The notes: a model not told the origin generated them from the letters alone. Numbered from the stretch's first letter, positions 23,176-34,920 are shown. The stretch: 64,000 bases of DNA from Stenogyne calaminthoides (GCA_037126765.1 JBBCBC010000012.1:744001-808000), one strand, 5' to 3'. Program-made: numbers and translations.

Positions 23176-23225
23176 AAAGATCCATTTTGATTATTTTTTT
23201 TTGACAGGAAAGATCCATTTTGATT
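23176..23225 (-). mobile_element. Micro-insertion: poly(A) stub between 17-bp direct repeats
   Basis: AAAGATCCATTTTGATT occurs perfectly at 23176-23192 and 23209-23225. The 16 bases between are CCTGTC followed by an A run (minus strand). This is what an extremely 5'-truncated LINE/SINE insertion leaves. Confidence 0.55.
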
Positions 23226-23697
23226 GAACAATGAGTTATAAGTGGAATGCATTTGTAGATCGACTCGATCATTTGTAAATGTACTTTTGTTTGGCAGTTA
23301 ACTTTCAACCAACTTTTTCAATAATACTTTATAAAGTCTCCACTTAGACCTCTTTTGAAACACAAATTAATTTACATAAACCTTTTTTTTAGAAGTAGGT
23401 GTGACTCAGCTTAAAAATAAAAAAAATAAAAGCTTTTTGAATTTATTTGATATTTCAAAACACTACCTTAATGATGATGTGCAAAGTGCCAATCAGAATT
23501 GACAATTAGGCTTTTGATATTTAAAAAGAAATGAGATTTAAATTTAATCAAAGGAAACTTGATAGTTTGAAGTTGGAGAACGCAGTTTCAAGATCGTAAT
23601 TAAAATTGTGTTTCAGTTTATTTTGTTTCTAGTTATGAGGCGACGCAATGAACCTGCCACGTGTCAATTTTAAATTAAATATCGATAATTTCTAATC

Positions 23698-23866
23698 GAT
23701 TGCAGAGCTATTGTTGTCGATCCAGCGAGCATGTGTTAAGCAACACGCGAGATGATAGCGTTGTCGATTCGATTGCAGAGCTATTGTTGTCGATCCAGCG
23801 AGCGTGTGTTAAGCAACACACGAGATGACAGTGTTGTCGATTCAGCGAGCGTATGTTAAGCACACG
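23698..23866. repeat. 73-bp tandem repeat, about 2.3 copies
   Basis: GATTGCAGAGCTATTGTTGT starts at 23698 and 23771. A third, shorter unit begins near 23836. Each unit contains GTTAAGCAACAC. The open frame on the minus strand is a by-product. Confidence 0.9.
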
Positions 23867-23874
23867 TTGTGGAA

Positions 23875-23972
23875 TTTTTATTTTTTTATCAGACAAATGG
23901 TGACTCGAACTCATGACCTCACGGTATAAATAGTCGTGATCTAACCGTTTGAGCTATTCCATTCGTCAAGTA
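23875..23972 (-). mobile_element. tRNA-derived SINE with 9-bp target duplication
   Basis: On the minus strand, GAATGGAATAGCTCAAACGG (A box) and GAGTTCGAGTC (B box, about 40 bp on) are followed by an A-rich tail. It is flanked by GTTGTGGAA at 23866-23874 and 23973-23981. Only about 98 bp, so it is a short tRNA-like head plus tail. It inserted at the end of the 73-bp tandem repeat. Confidence 0.7.
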
Positions 23973-24510
23973 GTTGTGGAAATTAAAATTATTTTCTTAC
24001 AAACTTTGTCTAACAGAACTGAACACAAATTATCATATATTTTTCAGTAGACACCAACTTATAACTTCACCATATATATGGGCACTCCACATAAGCAAGG
24101 GTTCATCACTATTTAGTTTCTTTAATTTTACCACCACATGAGTGATGAACCTATAAATTCATGTTCATTAGTGGGCATATGGTTATTTTCGTTACTCGCA
24201 TTTGGTAAATCAGAAAAAGTATTAGTTAAAGTATTTTACAATATAGAGAAGGTGCACATCACATGGGTAAAATTTGGGGGTTAAATAGTCGGTCAATTAT
24301 GGTCCACAAATTAATTAAAAAGGTTAGTTTCACAATTAAGTTGAGAAGTCAGCATAAAATAGTACTAGTACTAGTTGTTGGTGCTAAAAGTCGCATAACA
24401 ACAAAACCGTCTTTGACTAAAATAGTGGTCTTTTGTGTTTCTACGTCATGGGCCTGACCTCATGACTTTCACACTACCCCACCAATTCTAAATTAATTAA
24501 TTAAGAAGTA

Positions 24511-24710
24511 TTCCTCCGTAAAAAGTGACATTCGTAATATCTGGTTTTATTTGGACGTCTCAACATTATTGCAACACTCCCAAAATGAAAACAAACATAA
24601 TATTAATACACTCATAATACCCTTATTTTATTCCACTCAAACCCACTTTATTCCACTTTACTTGGTTTGCGGTCTAATTTGTGTGTTGCAATATCTTGGA
24701 ACGAAGGAAG
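24511..24710. mobile_element. Stowaway-like MITE
   Basis: The ends TTCCTCCGT and CTTCCTTCGT (complement) enclose about 200 bp, with TA at 24509-24510 and 24711-24712. The interior has TTGCAACACTC and an inverted GTGTTGCAATA. Confidence 0.7.
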
Positions 24711-24912
24711 TATTACTTAAAAAAAATTCAACACATCTAAAAATAGATAACATATTATTGGTGGGGTTGCTTTCCTCCATAAAATAATTTCATCTCATTT
24801 ATTATTCGAGCTTATAGAAAAGTATGAAATTAATTTTTTTATTTAATTTTCTTAACATTAATAGGATTAATTTGAATAAATTATTTAACAAATATATATA
24901 TATATATATATA

Positions 24913-25164
24913 CTCCCTCCGTCTCAAATATATAGGCTTGTTTGACTTTTCACACAGATTAAGAAATTGTATTGGAAAAGTAAATTAAACAAGTCAAATT
25001 TCTATTATACCCCTATTTAATGATTGTTATAGTTTCCAACATAATTAATGCATAAGGTCATATTAGTAAATTAATTAGAAAAAGTTACTTTATGTAGAAA
25101 CAAGTCTATATATTTGGGACATCCATAAAAGGAAAATAAGTCTATATATTTGGGACGGATGGAG
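24913..25164. mobile_element. Stowaway MITE
   Basis: CTCCCTCCGTCTCAAATATA at the left and the complement of TATATTTGGGACGGATGGAG at the right, with TA on both sides (24911-24912, 25165-25166). 252 bp. An extra internal copy of the right subterminal motif (AAGTCTATATATTTGGGAC, near 25102) shows a local duplication. Confidence 0.9.
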
Positions 25165-25339
25165 TATTATTCATCAAGTGATTGGGATTGTAATTGTATT
25201 AATGACAAAATCCCAATTTTCAGTAGCTTCTCATTTGAATTTTTTTTTAATCAAGATTTTTAATTACATTCTTTTTAGTCAAAAAATAATAATTTTTTGG
25301 GCAATTATACCCTTAATGAAATCAACAATTTTTTTTTTC

Positions 25340-25640
25340 TGAAGAAAATAGTGGTATGGGCTTCATTAAATATTGGTAAGAGATTAATATATTATAGTAT
25401 GGACTTAATTAAATTATGGTACAAATTTAAAAATTATGATACGAGTTGAATTAAATTATAATATGGGTTAAAATAATAGTGGTACGATGTTAAAATAAGG
25501 GTAACATGGGGGTTAATTTAATAGTGGTACGTGCTGAAGTGATAGTGGTACGAGGTTAATTTAATAGTGGTACGAGGATGATTGAATGGTAATACGAGCT
25601 GAAATGATGTTGGTATAGAATGTATATATATGGTGATATA
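25340..25640 (+). repeat. Minisatellite with unit near AATAGTGGTACGAGGTTAATT
   Basis: About ten degenerate units of 20-30 bp. The three central ones (25520-25570) are the best conserved. Confidence 0.65.
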
Positions 25641-25965
25641 GACTAAAATAATGAAAAGATAAAAAAATGGTAAAGTTGAAAAAAAATATTATCTTGACTA
25701 AAAAAGAATGATTATAAATTTTGTGACACAAAAGTTCTTTTATTTTATGTTAGGCTATTTATAAACTTATCCCATAAAAAAATGGTAGAGTTGAAAAGAA
25801 AAAATTCTCTTAACTAAAAAAATTATTACGAATTGAGAAAGTCTTATGTGAAATATTGCACACTAGTGTTATGTGCAATACAACATAAATAAGGCAAAAG
25901 TTGCCTAAATTTATTTGGTCGGGTCGTATAAATGGGTCGTAAGGTATGCAGGCAGTGGGTTCAGG

Positions 25966-26340
25966 TTTACATAACAACTTGATGTGTTACTACATGAACA
26001 AAAGAGTGTTACTACATGAACAAAAACCAGTACAAACGCATAAACAAAATCAGAACAAACGGAAAAGAAATTCTCAGTCCAAAATTACAGATTTACATAA
26101 CAACTTGATGTGTTACTACATGAACAAAAGAGTGTTACCCTATGAGCAAAAGAGTGTTACTACATGAACAAAAACCAGTACAAACGCGAAAAATATCATC
26201 AGTAAAAGAGTGTTACTACATGAACAAAAATCAGTACTCGCATAAACAAAACTAGAACAAACGGAAAAGAAATTCCCAGTCCAAAATTACAGATTTACAT
26301 AACAACTTGATGTGTTACTACATGAACAAAAGAGTGTTAC
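25966..26340 (+). repeat. Tandem repeat with GTGTTACTACATGAACAAA units
   Basis: The strings ACATAACAACTTGATGTGTT and AAGAGTGTTACTACATGAAC recur four or more times, with longer units that include AAACGGAAAAGAAATTC. The array continues at 36660 beyond the CACTA element. One undisturbed unit (about 26131-26165) shows the intact target site. Confidence 0.85.
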
Positions 26341-26353
26341 CACTACAGGAAAT

Positions 26354-27215
26354 CCCACATTATGTGACAAATATTTTTGTGACGACACAAAATTCGTCAC
26401 AATATGTTACCTTAAGGTGACAAATTTAATTTTCGTCACTAAAAAGTGAGAATTCGTGACAAATTTTGTTTTTGTCACCACTGATTTTTTTTTCGTCACT
26501 AATTCAAAATTTTCATGACAAAAACAAGAAATTCGTCACAATAAACTTTGGTGACGATATTCATAATATTAAGTGACGATATTCAACGTCATGAAAAATA
26601 GTATTTTTGTGACAACTATATATTTTGTCATTAATTATTCAAAAGAATTGGTGACGCACTTAATTCGTCACAATTTTATTTGGTGACGATCGTCATTGTA
26701 ATTAGTGACGATCATCGTCGTCATATAATATTAATTTTCCATGACAATTTTATGTTTCGTCGCTAATTGTTCATAGTAATTAGTGACATATTCTTTCGTC
26801 ACCAATATTAATATATAGTGACGATTAATAATAATTTTTAAATGACACACTTATTTCTTCACAATATTATTAGGCGACGAACTTTATTTTAATTGATGAC
26901 GATCATTATTGGTCATATAATATAAAATTTTCATGACGATTTTATGTTTCGTCGCTAATTGTTCATAGTAATTAGTAACATATTCTTTCGTCGCCAATAT
27001 TTATATATAGTGACGATTAATAATATTTTTTAATGACACGCTTATTTCGTCACAATATTATTCGGTGACGATCTTCATTTTATTTAGTGCCGATCAATAT
27101 TGGTCATATAATATTCAATTTTCATGATGGTTTTATGTTTCGTCATTTATTGTTCATAGTAAATAGTGACATAGTATTTCGTCACCAATATTTATATATG
27201 GTGACGATTAACAAA
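26354..27215. repeat. Left subterminal repeat array of the CACTA element
   Basis: More than thirty copies of GTGACGA/TCGTCAC-like motifs in both orientations, with two longer duplicated blocks (for example TTTATGTTTCGTCGCTAATTG at about 26750 and 26941). Such arrays bind the CACTA transposase in known elements. Confidence 0.85.
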
Positions 27216-27284
27216 TTTTTTTCATATAAAATATAGATTTTATTAAATAAACCTGCGAATATAAAATATATTAAAAAATTTTGT

Positions 27285-27660
27285 TTATTAAGGTTCGAAC
27301 ACAAAACCTTTCAATTAAAATTGACAAGTAACCACCAAATAAGCTAGACGATTTTTATTTTATTTTGTTGTTTATTATTTATTATCTTTTGGCCATTAAT
27401 TAATTTTCCCGTATAAAATATAAATTATATTAATAAATCAAAAAATATAAATTTTCATCCTTCAAGGTTCGAACACGGGACACTTTTACCTAAAGAGGAT
27501 AACTACACCACTGGACCAAACACTGCATTTGTCTTAGGTATTTTAATAGAAATATTTGAATCAATTTTTCAATAAAAAAAATAAATAGATCAATGGTAAT
27601 TGAACCTATGACCTTTCCAACAAATAACATGTCTTTCACCAACTAAGCTAGACAAAACTT
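27285..27660 (-). repeat. Three tRNA-like (Pol III box) remnants
   Basis: On the minus strand each has a B-box-like motif after an A-box-like motif: GTGTTCGAACCTTAA (about 27289-27303) with TCTAGCTTATTTGG, CGTGTTCGAACCTTG (about 27463-27477) with GGTCCAGTGGTGTAG, and ATAGGTTCAATT (about 27598-27609) with TAGCTTAGTTGGTG. All face the same way. None folds into a complete tRNA by eye. A further B-box-like CGTGTTCGGCCCC is near 28145-28160. Confidence 0.45.
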
Positions 27661-27773
27661 ATATTATTGAAAACGAAAAAAGATGATAAAATAGAATATT
27701 CCCAATTAAATTCTTGAAAAGTTTATAACTAAAAAAGAAATTTAATTCTTGGAAAGTGGATAACCAAAAATTT

Positions 27774-27856
27774 GGGATGAGAGAGGCTCGAACTCTCGAC
27801 CTCAAGCTCACTCAAAATTATGAGACCTGCCCGCTAGCCAACTGCGCCACCACCAT
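27774..27856 (-). tRNA. Elongator tRNA-Met (CAT)-like sequence with a short intron, probably a pseudogene
   Basis: The minus strand matches plant elongator tRNA-Met along most of its length: TGGCGCAGTTGGCTAGCG in the D arm, CTCATAA in the anticodon loop, GAGAGTTCGAGCCTCTC as a perfect T arm. Ten to eleven extra bases follow the anticodon loop where plant tRNA-Met introns lie. Two acceptor-stem pairs at the 5' end are lost (ATGGTGG against TCATCCC) and the D stem has one mismatch. It sits inside the CACTA element, next to three weaker tRNA-like remnants. Confidence 0.6.
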
Positions 27857-28740
27857 ACATGTAATTTTTTATGTTATAGTTTTTTAACTAGAGAAATTCT
27901 AGGATTCTTAAAACAAAACCCCCAATTATATATTGAATATGATAAAGTCTTATGTGAAAATTTTCACATGCAAAATTATGCCAAAATTATTTACTAAAAA
28001 TAAAAATAAAAAAATTCGCGGGTTTGAATTTTTTATTATTATTTTAAATCCTTTCCCGATCCCCATATATATGTACACTTTTTGGCCAAATTGAGAAATA
28101 TTGGGCTTTTTAAAAAAATATTAATAAATAATAAACAAGGCAATTATTCACTCTGATGGGGGGCCGAACACGGGACCTTACACATGATATCATCTTTTCC
28201 ACTTTCAGTGTTCTACTCCATATTCCATACTGTGAATGTATGACAAGTGGAGATTAAAATATTATCCAAAGGCCCATCATAATTCTGGGTCCATGTGTTA
28301 AAGATCCTAGGAAGTGAGACATATTTGGAACATGAGAAAATGACACAGAAGAATGGAACTAGGGACTTTAGGCGCCTGAGCGGGGATCAATTCCACTCGG
28401 GCACTTACTTTCTTACATTTATTTAATAAAATTAATTCTATATGTCCTAAAAATCAGTTTTTTCCAATTTTTTTTAATTCTTTACACTTTAATATAATTA
28501 TTATAATTTTTATTTATTTATAAATTTAAATTAAATTGTTTATATTAAATTATATAATTTTATTTATTTTTAATTCGATTTTTTTAAAACTTTCTTTTAA
28601 TTCTTTTATTTCATTTGTTTAATTTTAACTATCTAATAATCTTTAAAATAATAATTTTATATTTTTTACATTATAAATTATAAATAAATAATTATATTTT
28701 TTTAAAATCGTATATTTCCTAAAAATTTAATTTTTTTAAA

Positions 28741-29430
28741 TAAATACTACTTTCTATTTAAATAAGTACTACTTTTCATTTAAACAAGCAATACTTTCTA
28801 TTTAAACAAGTAATACTTTTAATTTAACCAAGTACTACTTTTCATTTAAACAAGTACTACTTTTCTATTTAAACAAGTACTACTTTTCTATTTAAACAAG
28901 TAATAATTTTCATTTAACAAGTAATACTTTTCATTTAAATAAGTACTACTTTTCTATTTAAACAAGTAATACTTTTCATTTTAACAAGTAATACTTTCTA
29001 TTTAAACAGGTACTACTTTTCATTTAAAAAAGTAATACTTTTCATTTTAACAAGTACTACTTTTCATTTAAACATGTAATACTTTTCATTTAAACAAGTA
29101 ATACCTTTTATTTAAACAAATAATACCTTTCATTTAAACAAGTACTACTTTTCATTTAAACAAGTACTACTTTTCTATTTAAACAAGTAATACTTTCTAT
29201 TTAAACAAGTAATACTTTTCATTTAACAAGTAATATTTTTCATTTAAACAAGTACTTCTTTTCTATTTAAACAAATAATATTTTTCATTTAAACAAGTAC
29301 TACTTTTCTATTTAAACAAATAATACTTTTCATTTAAACAAGTACTACTTTTCCTTTAATCAAGTATTACTTTTCATTTTAACAAGTATTACTTTTCATT
29401 TAAATAAGTAATACCTTTTATTTAAACAAT
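28741..29430 (+). repeat. 22-bp minisatellite (array 1), about 30 units
   Basis: Units of ACAAGTA(A/C)TACTTTTCATTTAA with variants. Each has an AAGTA.TACTT dyad. It lies between the left end and the gene inside the CACTA element. The same unit in reverse orientation makes array 2 (48555-48572 and 50127-50675). Confidence 0.9.
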
Positions 29431-29579
29431 AAATGCATCATTCTCAATAAAAGAATAAATTACAATCGAAGTCCTAATTAAACAATATTGTCACTTAAAT
29501 ACTTATCCACCTTGTGTGACGATGATGTTTTCAAATAAAAGTTTGAAAAGATAAATACTCTGTTTCTACTCATCTACCC

Positions 29580-29838
29580 TCTAATTCCAAACGGGACAGA
29601 GTAAGAAATAAGCCCTAATTCTATTCTCTCCCCTCTTCAATCCTCCCACAATCCACTCCCTCTGGCCCCGTCAGCCACTCCGTCGACGACCAGAACTTTC
29701 AGCGGCGTAGACGTCCTGCAGTCCTGCGGCATCCGATGTGGCGACGAGTGTAGCACCTCCTGCAGATGAGACTCAAGTAGTCGCGCATCCGATCACGTCC
29801 AGCGCTTCCGACTTCCTCCAGACGCGCTTCCGACCACT
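29580..29838 (+). other. GC-rich leader-like segment inside the CACTA element (possible 5' exon)
   Basis: This stretch is C-rich and much higher in GC than its surroundings (for example CTCCCTCTGGCCCCGTCAGC). It ends at a good splice donor (CACT/GTGAGT at 29838/29839). It has no long ORF and looks like a 5' untranslated exon before a long first intron. The next plausible acceptor is TTTCTTACAG at about 31677. It is probably the promoter-proximal exon of the element's own gene, or a captured host promoter. Confidence 0.45.
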
Positions 29839-31677
29839 GTGAGTAGATTTCTTAATTTTTTGTTGAGTTTGATATCAGTTGCTAAAGTAGTAGAGATGTA
29901 ATTTAAAATCTTGATGGAGTTTTAATAAATTAAGGAATTGATATGTGAGTGAAGTATGTTTGATTTATTGTGCCCTCAAATTGTACGTTTTTCAAGTTGA
30001 GAAAAAAAATGTTAAGGAGGTGGGTAGGTAGTTGATTCTTTGTGTAATATTTTGATAAATTTTGCTTATATGATAAATTTCTAGATGATTTATTTTTCCA
30101 GATTTTGATTGTGGTGGTGTTAGGTTTATTATACATACAATCGTCCATTGATAAGTTTGACATGAATTGTGAATTTGATTCTTCTCTGTTCCTAGTTTGA
30201 TGGGCTTTTAATTTTTTTGTGGGTATGAATTTCACTAATTATGAGCATTATATATCTGATGTTGTAATATTGAGATGAAGTTGTTGTGGTTTACGTTTTA
30301 TTTCAATTTGATGACCCCAATATCTTGCAAGGAATTCAGTATAGTTAAGGTGGAATGAAAACCTTCATCTTAATTCCAAATTAGGAGATATAATATAAGA
30401 TAAATTGTCCAATTATCTATTCCAAACACATGAGAAGTATGCCCAGAAAATTTCTCTATTTGGTGCCTATTTTCATGGGGAGGTCTATGATTCATCGTGT
30501 TATATAGGAATTTCTGGGTTTATACTCCTAAATTGTGCTTAGGGCTTTATTCTTCAAAACTGTTATTAAATAATTGGTAACGGCTTCAGATTTGCACACT
30601 AAAAGAGGATTGATATTTGATTATTCATTTCATTGTATCAAGCTGTATTATTTCGTACTACATCGTTCTTGGGAGATGACTGATGTTTAACTCTTTGTTA
30701 AATTTGAGTGTTTTATCATTTATATGTATACAACAGCACACAAGTTTCTTTTTAACACTTTAGTTGTGACTGAAATTACTGGAAAATTTTCTTGATTGGG
30801 TATGAGTTTTGGAGTTAACTTCATTTCGTTCTTTTCTTGATATTGTTAAACTTTTATTTTTTGCTACTTTTAGTGTTGCAAGTGTATGCATGAGTGGATT
30901 TATGTGTATGTAGATGGATAAATTAAAAAGGATCTAAGGTCAGACATGTGAGTTAGGATCATCAGTAGGATTAAGGCTTATTTAAGTTGTGCTTTATTTT
31001 AATTAAGAATGTTTTATTTAATTTTTTTCATTATGGATAAATTATTAAATGCTTATGCACATACAGGTTATGGTTTAAATTTGGTTTATTGTTTGGGTAT
31101 GTAGACTTCAGGTTGGGAACTAGGTTAGTTAGAATTTTATAAGTTATAATCTAAGTGGATAAGGTATGGACTTATGGGCCGGATTAGTGTATGCATATAC
31201 CTTTTTATTCCAGTAACATGTGGACTTCTCATTTGTTTTAGTGGAAGTTATGCTATTATATTGGATTATTTTGTGGTTCATTATATTTTTTTTTTCCCGA
31301 TAACGGTTCATTATGTTATTAATGAATCCATCATCTCTTGAAATGCAATTCTGTATATTAGGATTGAGAGATGACCTTATTCTTTCAACTGATGAAGGTA
31401 TTTGTCTGCTTTGAGCACTGATATTGCCTTTGTTATCATATAGAATGTTTGGATGTGATCCTGTTTTTATCATTGTAGTCCATTATGGTGTGTCTAATTG
31501 AGAAGATTGTTAATTGTCTTCTTTTGCAGACTTATATTTCGTCAATTTAAATGTCTTTTTTGTTTCTGTGTCTTTTGATCGAGTCCTCTGTCCTTGTTTA
31601 CATTTATTGCTCATTTGCTAATCAAAGGTTGCAGTATCTCTAAATTTAGTGACATTGTGATTATCTTTTTCTTACAG
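29839..31677 (+). other. Putative long first intron, AT/T-rich
   Basis: Bounded by GTGAGT and TTACAG. No coding similarity. The base composition is T-rich on the plus strand, as in plant introns. Confidence 0.35.
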
Positions 31678-34256
31678 GTTTCTGATATGACTCCGGGGAG
31701 GTCCAACAAACTTGAAACAAAAGTGCAGCTTTGTTTCCAAAACAACTCTTTATAAAGGACTTCTAAATAAGGAAAGAGCTTAAGAAGGTCAACATGAAAC
31801 ACCTCAGAAATCGAAAAAAGGTGTAAATACTTTGTACCTAGAGAATCACGCGATCAAATCGACTTATATGAGCGCAATCACTGTTCACAAAAGGATGGAT
31901 GGAAATTTGTTAGAGGCAAAGGAAAAATGGTAAGTCATGTCGACATATTTTTTATATTAATTATGTTACTAAGAATTGATGTTAATTTACTTCTTTCTAT
32001 GCAATTATTAGGAGATGATGACAAAAAAAGCAAGAGAATATATTAAGCTCAAATTGAGAAAACTGTAGATAACAGTCTGACGTATTGGTCCGTGGGACAA
32101 GATATGTAAAGATCTTGGTTATGATCCAAAGCTTCCAAGTAGACGTAGCTCATTCTTCTAATCAATATAAAGATGAACTAAAAGACACAAGTTGCAACAG
32201 TCTATAGCTCAGGTGCAAGAACTCTGAACAAAAGTACCAATACGATGGAAAGAGGTAGATGAGGACAATGATTGAAGCCAGGGTTTGATCATCTGCAGGT
32301 ATGGGTTGAAAAAATTTATGTGTTTAATATATCATTTTTACTTTCTTTTATTCTAATTTGCATGTTCTATGTGAGTTGTAGATGCATATGGATTTGAATA
32401 TTGATGAGGCTGGAGTGAAACGGAGCCTGGTCGATCGGGTGAAAGAAAGTACTAGGCAACAACGTTATAAGTTGCATCAACACTTTCTTAAATATCCAGA
32501 TCTACAGGAGGCTAAGGATCACAAACCAAAGGCCTGTTCCGACAAAGATAACTGGGAAAAACGTTGTGATTATTTTGCCTCACCTGAATTCAAGGTAACG
32601 TTAGCTTTGCTAATTTTAATGCACATAATTTTACGTTTTAATGGCTAACACTTTTCAATGCAAAAATTCGATTTGTGATTACAATTATAATGCTCTTTGC
32701 GGCGTTTAAGTGAGATCAATAAAAGCAAAGGGAAAAAAATGTTATACAAGCATATCTTTGACGAAAAGCCTTTTTTTTCGGTCCGTCGCATGAACTTGTG
32801 AGTATATGTTTTCAGTTTTTGCATTCCTTGACTGCTGAAGTCATTTGATTGTTTGTGTTATGTACCTTGACTGCTAATAGACATAAATTGATCCTAGGGC
32901 TAATCATAATGAACATAATCAGAATTAGGCAGCCCCCTGCTTATTGTTATGCAAAATGTGCCTAATCAGAATGAACATAATGATGATGTTAGGAGATCTT
33001 CCAGAATTTTACAGCCCCCTGCTTATCTTGATGTTTATAAAACTAATCTGCCCAGTTCTTTACAACATAAATATGCAAATATGTCCATTACAACAAATAT
33101 TTCGAATTATTAAGATATTGAACTCACTATTAGTTTAATGCCAACAATTGCAGGTGCATATACTATAACCTACATCAGCATACAACAAATATGGTTGGAA
33201 TACTTAATTAAATTCTCTTAGGTATAAAAAAAATACTTTCCTGTCACTAATTAAGGAAACTGTACAGAAAAATGAAGCAGCTAAGCTTGCCATAGCTCAC
33301 ACACAGTGTGCGTGTTCTTTCCTCCTTTTTTCCCTGTAAATTGTTTCCATTAACTCAAAAGAAATCATCAATTAAGAATGCAGTGAAGTTATGAAAACCA
33401 TAATTTGTGATTTCTGATTTATAATCTGTTGATAAAAGAAATAACAGAGAAATGCGTTGGTATGAGCCCTATGTCCATTACAAAGGGTAAGCAGTATCCT
33501 ATATCTGATTATTTGTTTACTTGTCATCTTTCTGATTCTCATAGAGTATTCACAGCCCCTATTTCCCAGATAATTGAACATAAGACCTGATGATATGTCA
33601 ATAATTAAATCATATAAACATTAAAAGAAGGTAATTATGGGCATATTTTATTTCAGTCTTGGGTATGGTGATGAAGTAGCTGATTTTTAATAATTTTTTG
33701 TAGTCTCTTGAACTTAAAGAACCGTGCGATCGGATTTACTTGTATGAGCAAACCCACAGTACATAGAATAATGAGTGGATATCCGACAAGGCAAAACAAA
33801 AATTGGGTAAGTCGTGTAGACATTTATGATATTTGATTATGTTATTATTGAGGTTAATTTACTTCTTTTTCAATTCAGTTGAGCATGTTGAGCTCGGAAT
33901 AGGGAAGACCGAACCTGAGATAGTCTTGGAGGTGTTGGGCCATGAAATTTGGATATACCAAAAAGGGTATGGTTACGGTTCAAAGCCTCCAAGTAGGCGG
34001 AGTTCATTGTACAATTCTTCTCTTTGAATATGAAGATGAGCTAAGAGAAACAATGGAAGAGTTGCCTTGATCAGAGAGCTCAAGTGGAAGAACTACAAAC
34101 TCAAGTAACTAGCTTGAAAGAGGACCTGGCTACACAAAATGAAAATCTGTCTGCCAAACTCTCTGAGCAAAATGACATTCTCACTGCAAAACTCTCTGAG
34201 CAAAGTGCAACTATGGAACAAACTAATAGCTTTTATGAGGGAGAAAGGGATTGACA
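31678..34256 (+). pseudogene. Transposase_24 / Ptta-En-Spm (TNP1-like) gene, scrambled
   Basis: A start MTPGRSNK follows the acceptor at 31677. A C-terminal-type block comes first: RDQIDLYERNH (about 31845) and LGYDPKLPSRRSS (about 32115). Then the N-terminal-type exon 32382-32594 has RQQRYKLHQHFLKYP and EKRCDYFASPEFK. An EINKSKGKKMLYKH block follows (about 32710). A second C-terminal set lies at 33720 (DRIYLYEQTH), 33890-34027 (EVLGHE...YGYGSKPPSRRSS) and 34075-34250 (a coiled coil with repeated AKLSEQN). The doubled 3' exons and several stops show rearrangement and decay. In En/Spm, the TNP1 type of protein binds the subterminal repeats. Confidence 0.7.
32382..32594 (+). pseudogene. Best-preserved exon of the TNP1-like gene
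   Basis: About 70 open residues from the acceptor TTGTAG/ATG to the donor AAG/GTAACG. The spacing of RYKLHQHF, W.KRCDYF and SPEFK matches the conserved core of plant Transposase_24 proteins. The reading frame continues past the donor only by chance. Confidence 0.75.
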
Positions 34257-34750
34257 TATAATTAAGGTTAGCTTCTATTTTTTTTTTATGAGTTTTTGGT
34301 TCTTGTTGTTTTTATTTAACCTTTACTTTATTATTTTCATTTTTCTTTTAGTAGTACTACTCATATGTGTAGCTTTAAAGCTGGCTGTGTTAGAAGAGGG
34401 CAAATATGATGATTTATTTGTGTTCAACATGTGTAACAAATAAGGGAATGTGGTTCTCTAGTTTATCACTCTCGAGATTAGGTCTTGTTGATGCTATTTT
34501 GAAGTGCAATTTCTTGTAGATGCTGCAATTGCTGATTTTTGGAGCATTGCAGCTACTGATTTGATTCAAACATAAATGTGGATATGTGTGTGATAGAATT
34601 TATATTTTTAGCCAAGATATACGTGTATTGCGTGTATATAGATAGTGGTAGTACTGTACTTTGTATATTTCACTACCAAATTGTGCTAGTTATGGTGTGT
34701 TAAATAAAGATTGATGCATTTTAGTTCGTTGATGTAATGATTAATAGAAG

Positions 34751-34920
34751 TTTGTTAGAGCATCAGCTTTTTCACCTAAAAGTATTAGTTCAGATACTAT
34801 TAGGTATCAGTTTTGGAAGTATTCAAGTACAAGGAAATCAGTACTTGAATACTTCCGGAACTGATACCTAATAGTATCTGAACTAATACTTTTAGGTGAA
34901 AAAGTTGATACTCTAACAAA
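34751..34920. mobile_element. 170-bp foldback MITE
   Basis: Two arms of about 78 bp, from TTTGTTAGAGCATCAGCTTT to its complement, with only a handful of mismatches around a 10-base loop near 34835. GAGCATC ends resemble Tourist/PIF-type MITEs, but no clear target duplication was found. Confidence 0.8.

Noticed and set aside
23698..23914. A 68-residue ORF over the 73-bp repeats
   Set aside because: The repeated peptide only mirrors the tandem DNA repeat, and it runs into the SINE.
25946..26340. A CRISPR-like repeat array
   Set aside because: The units are plain tandem copies with no unique spacers, in plant nuclear DNA.
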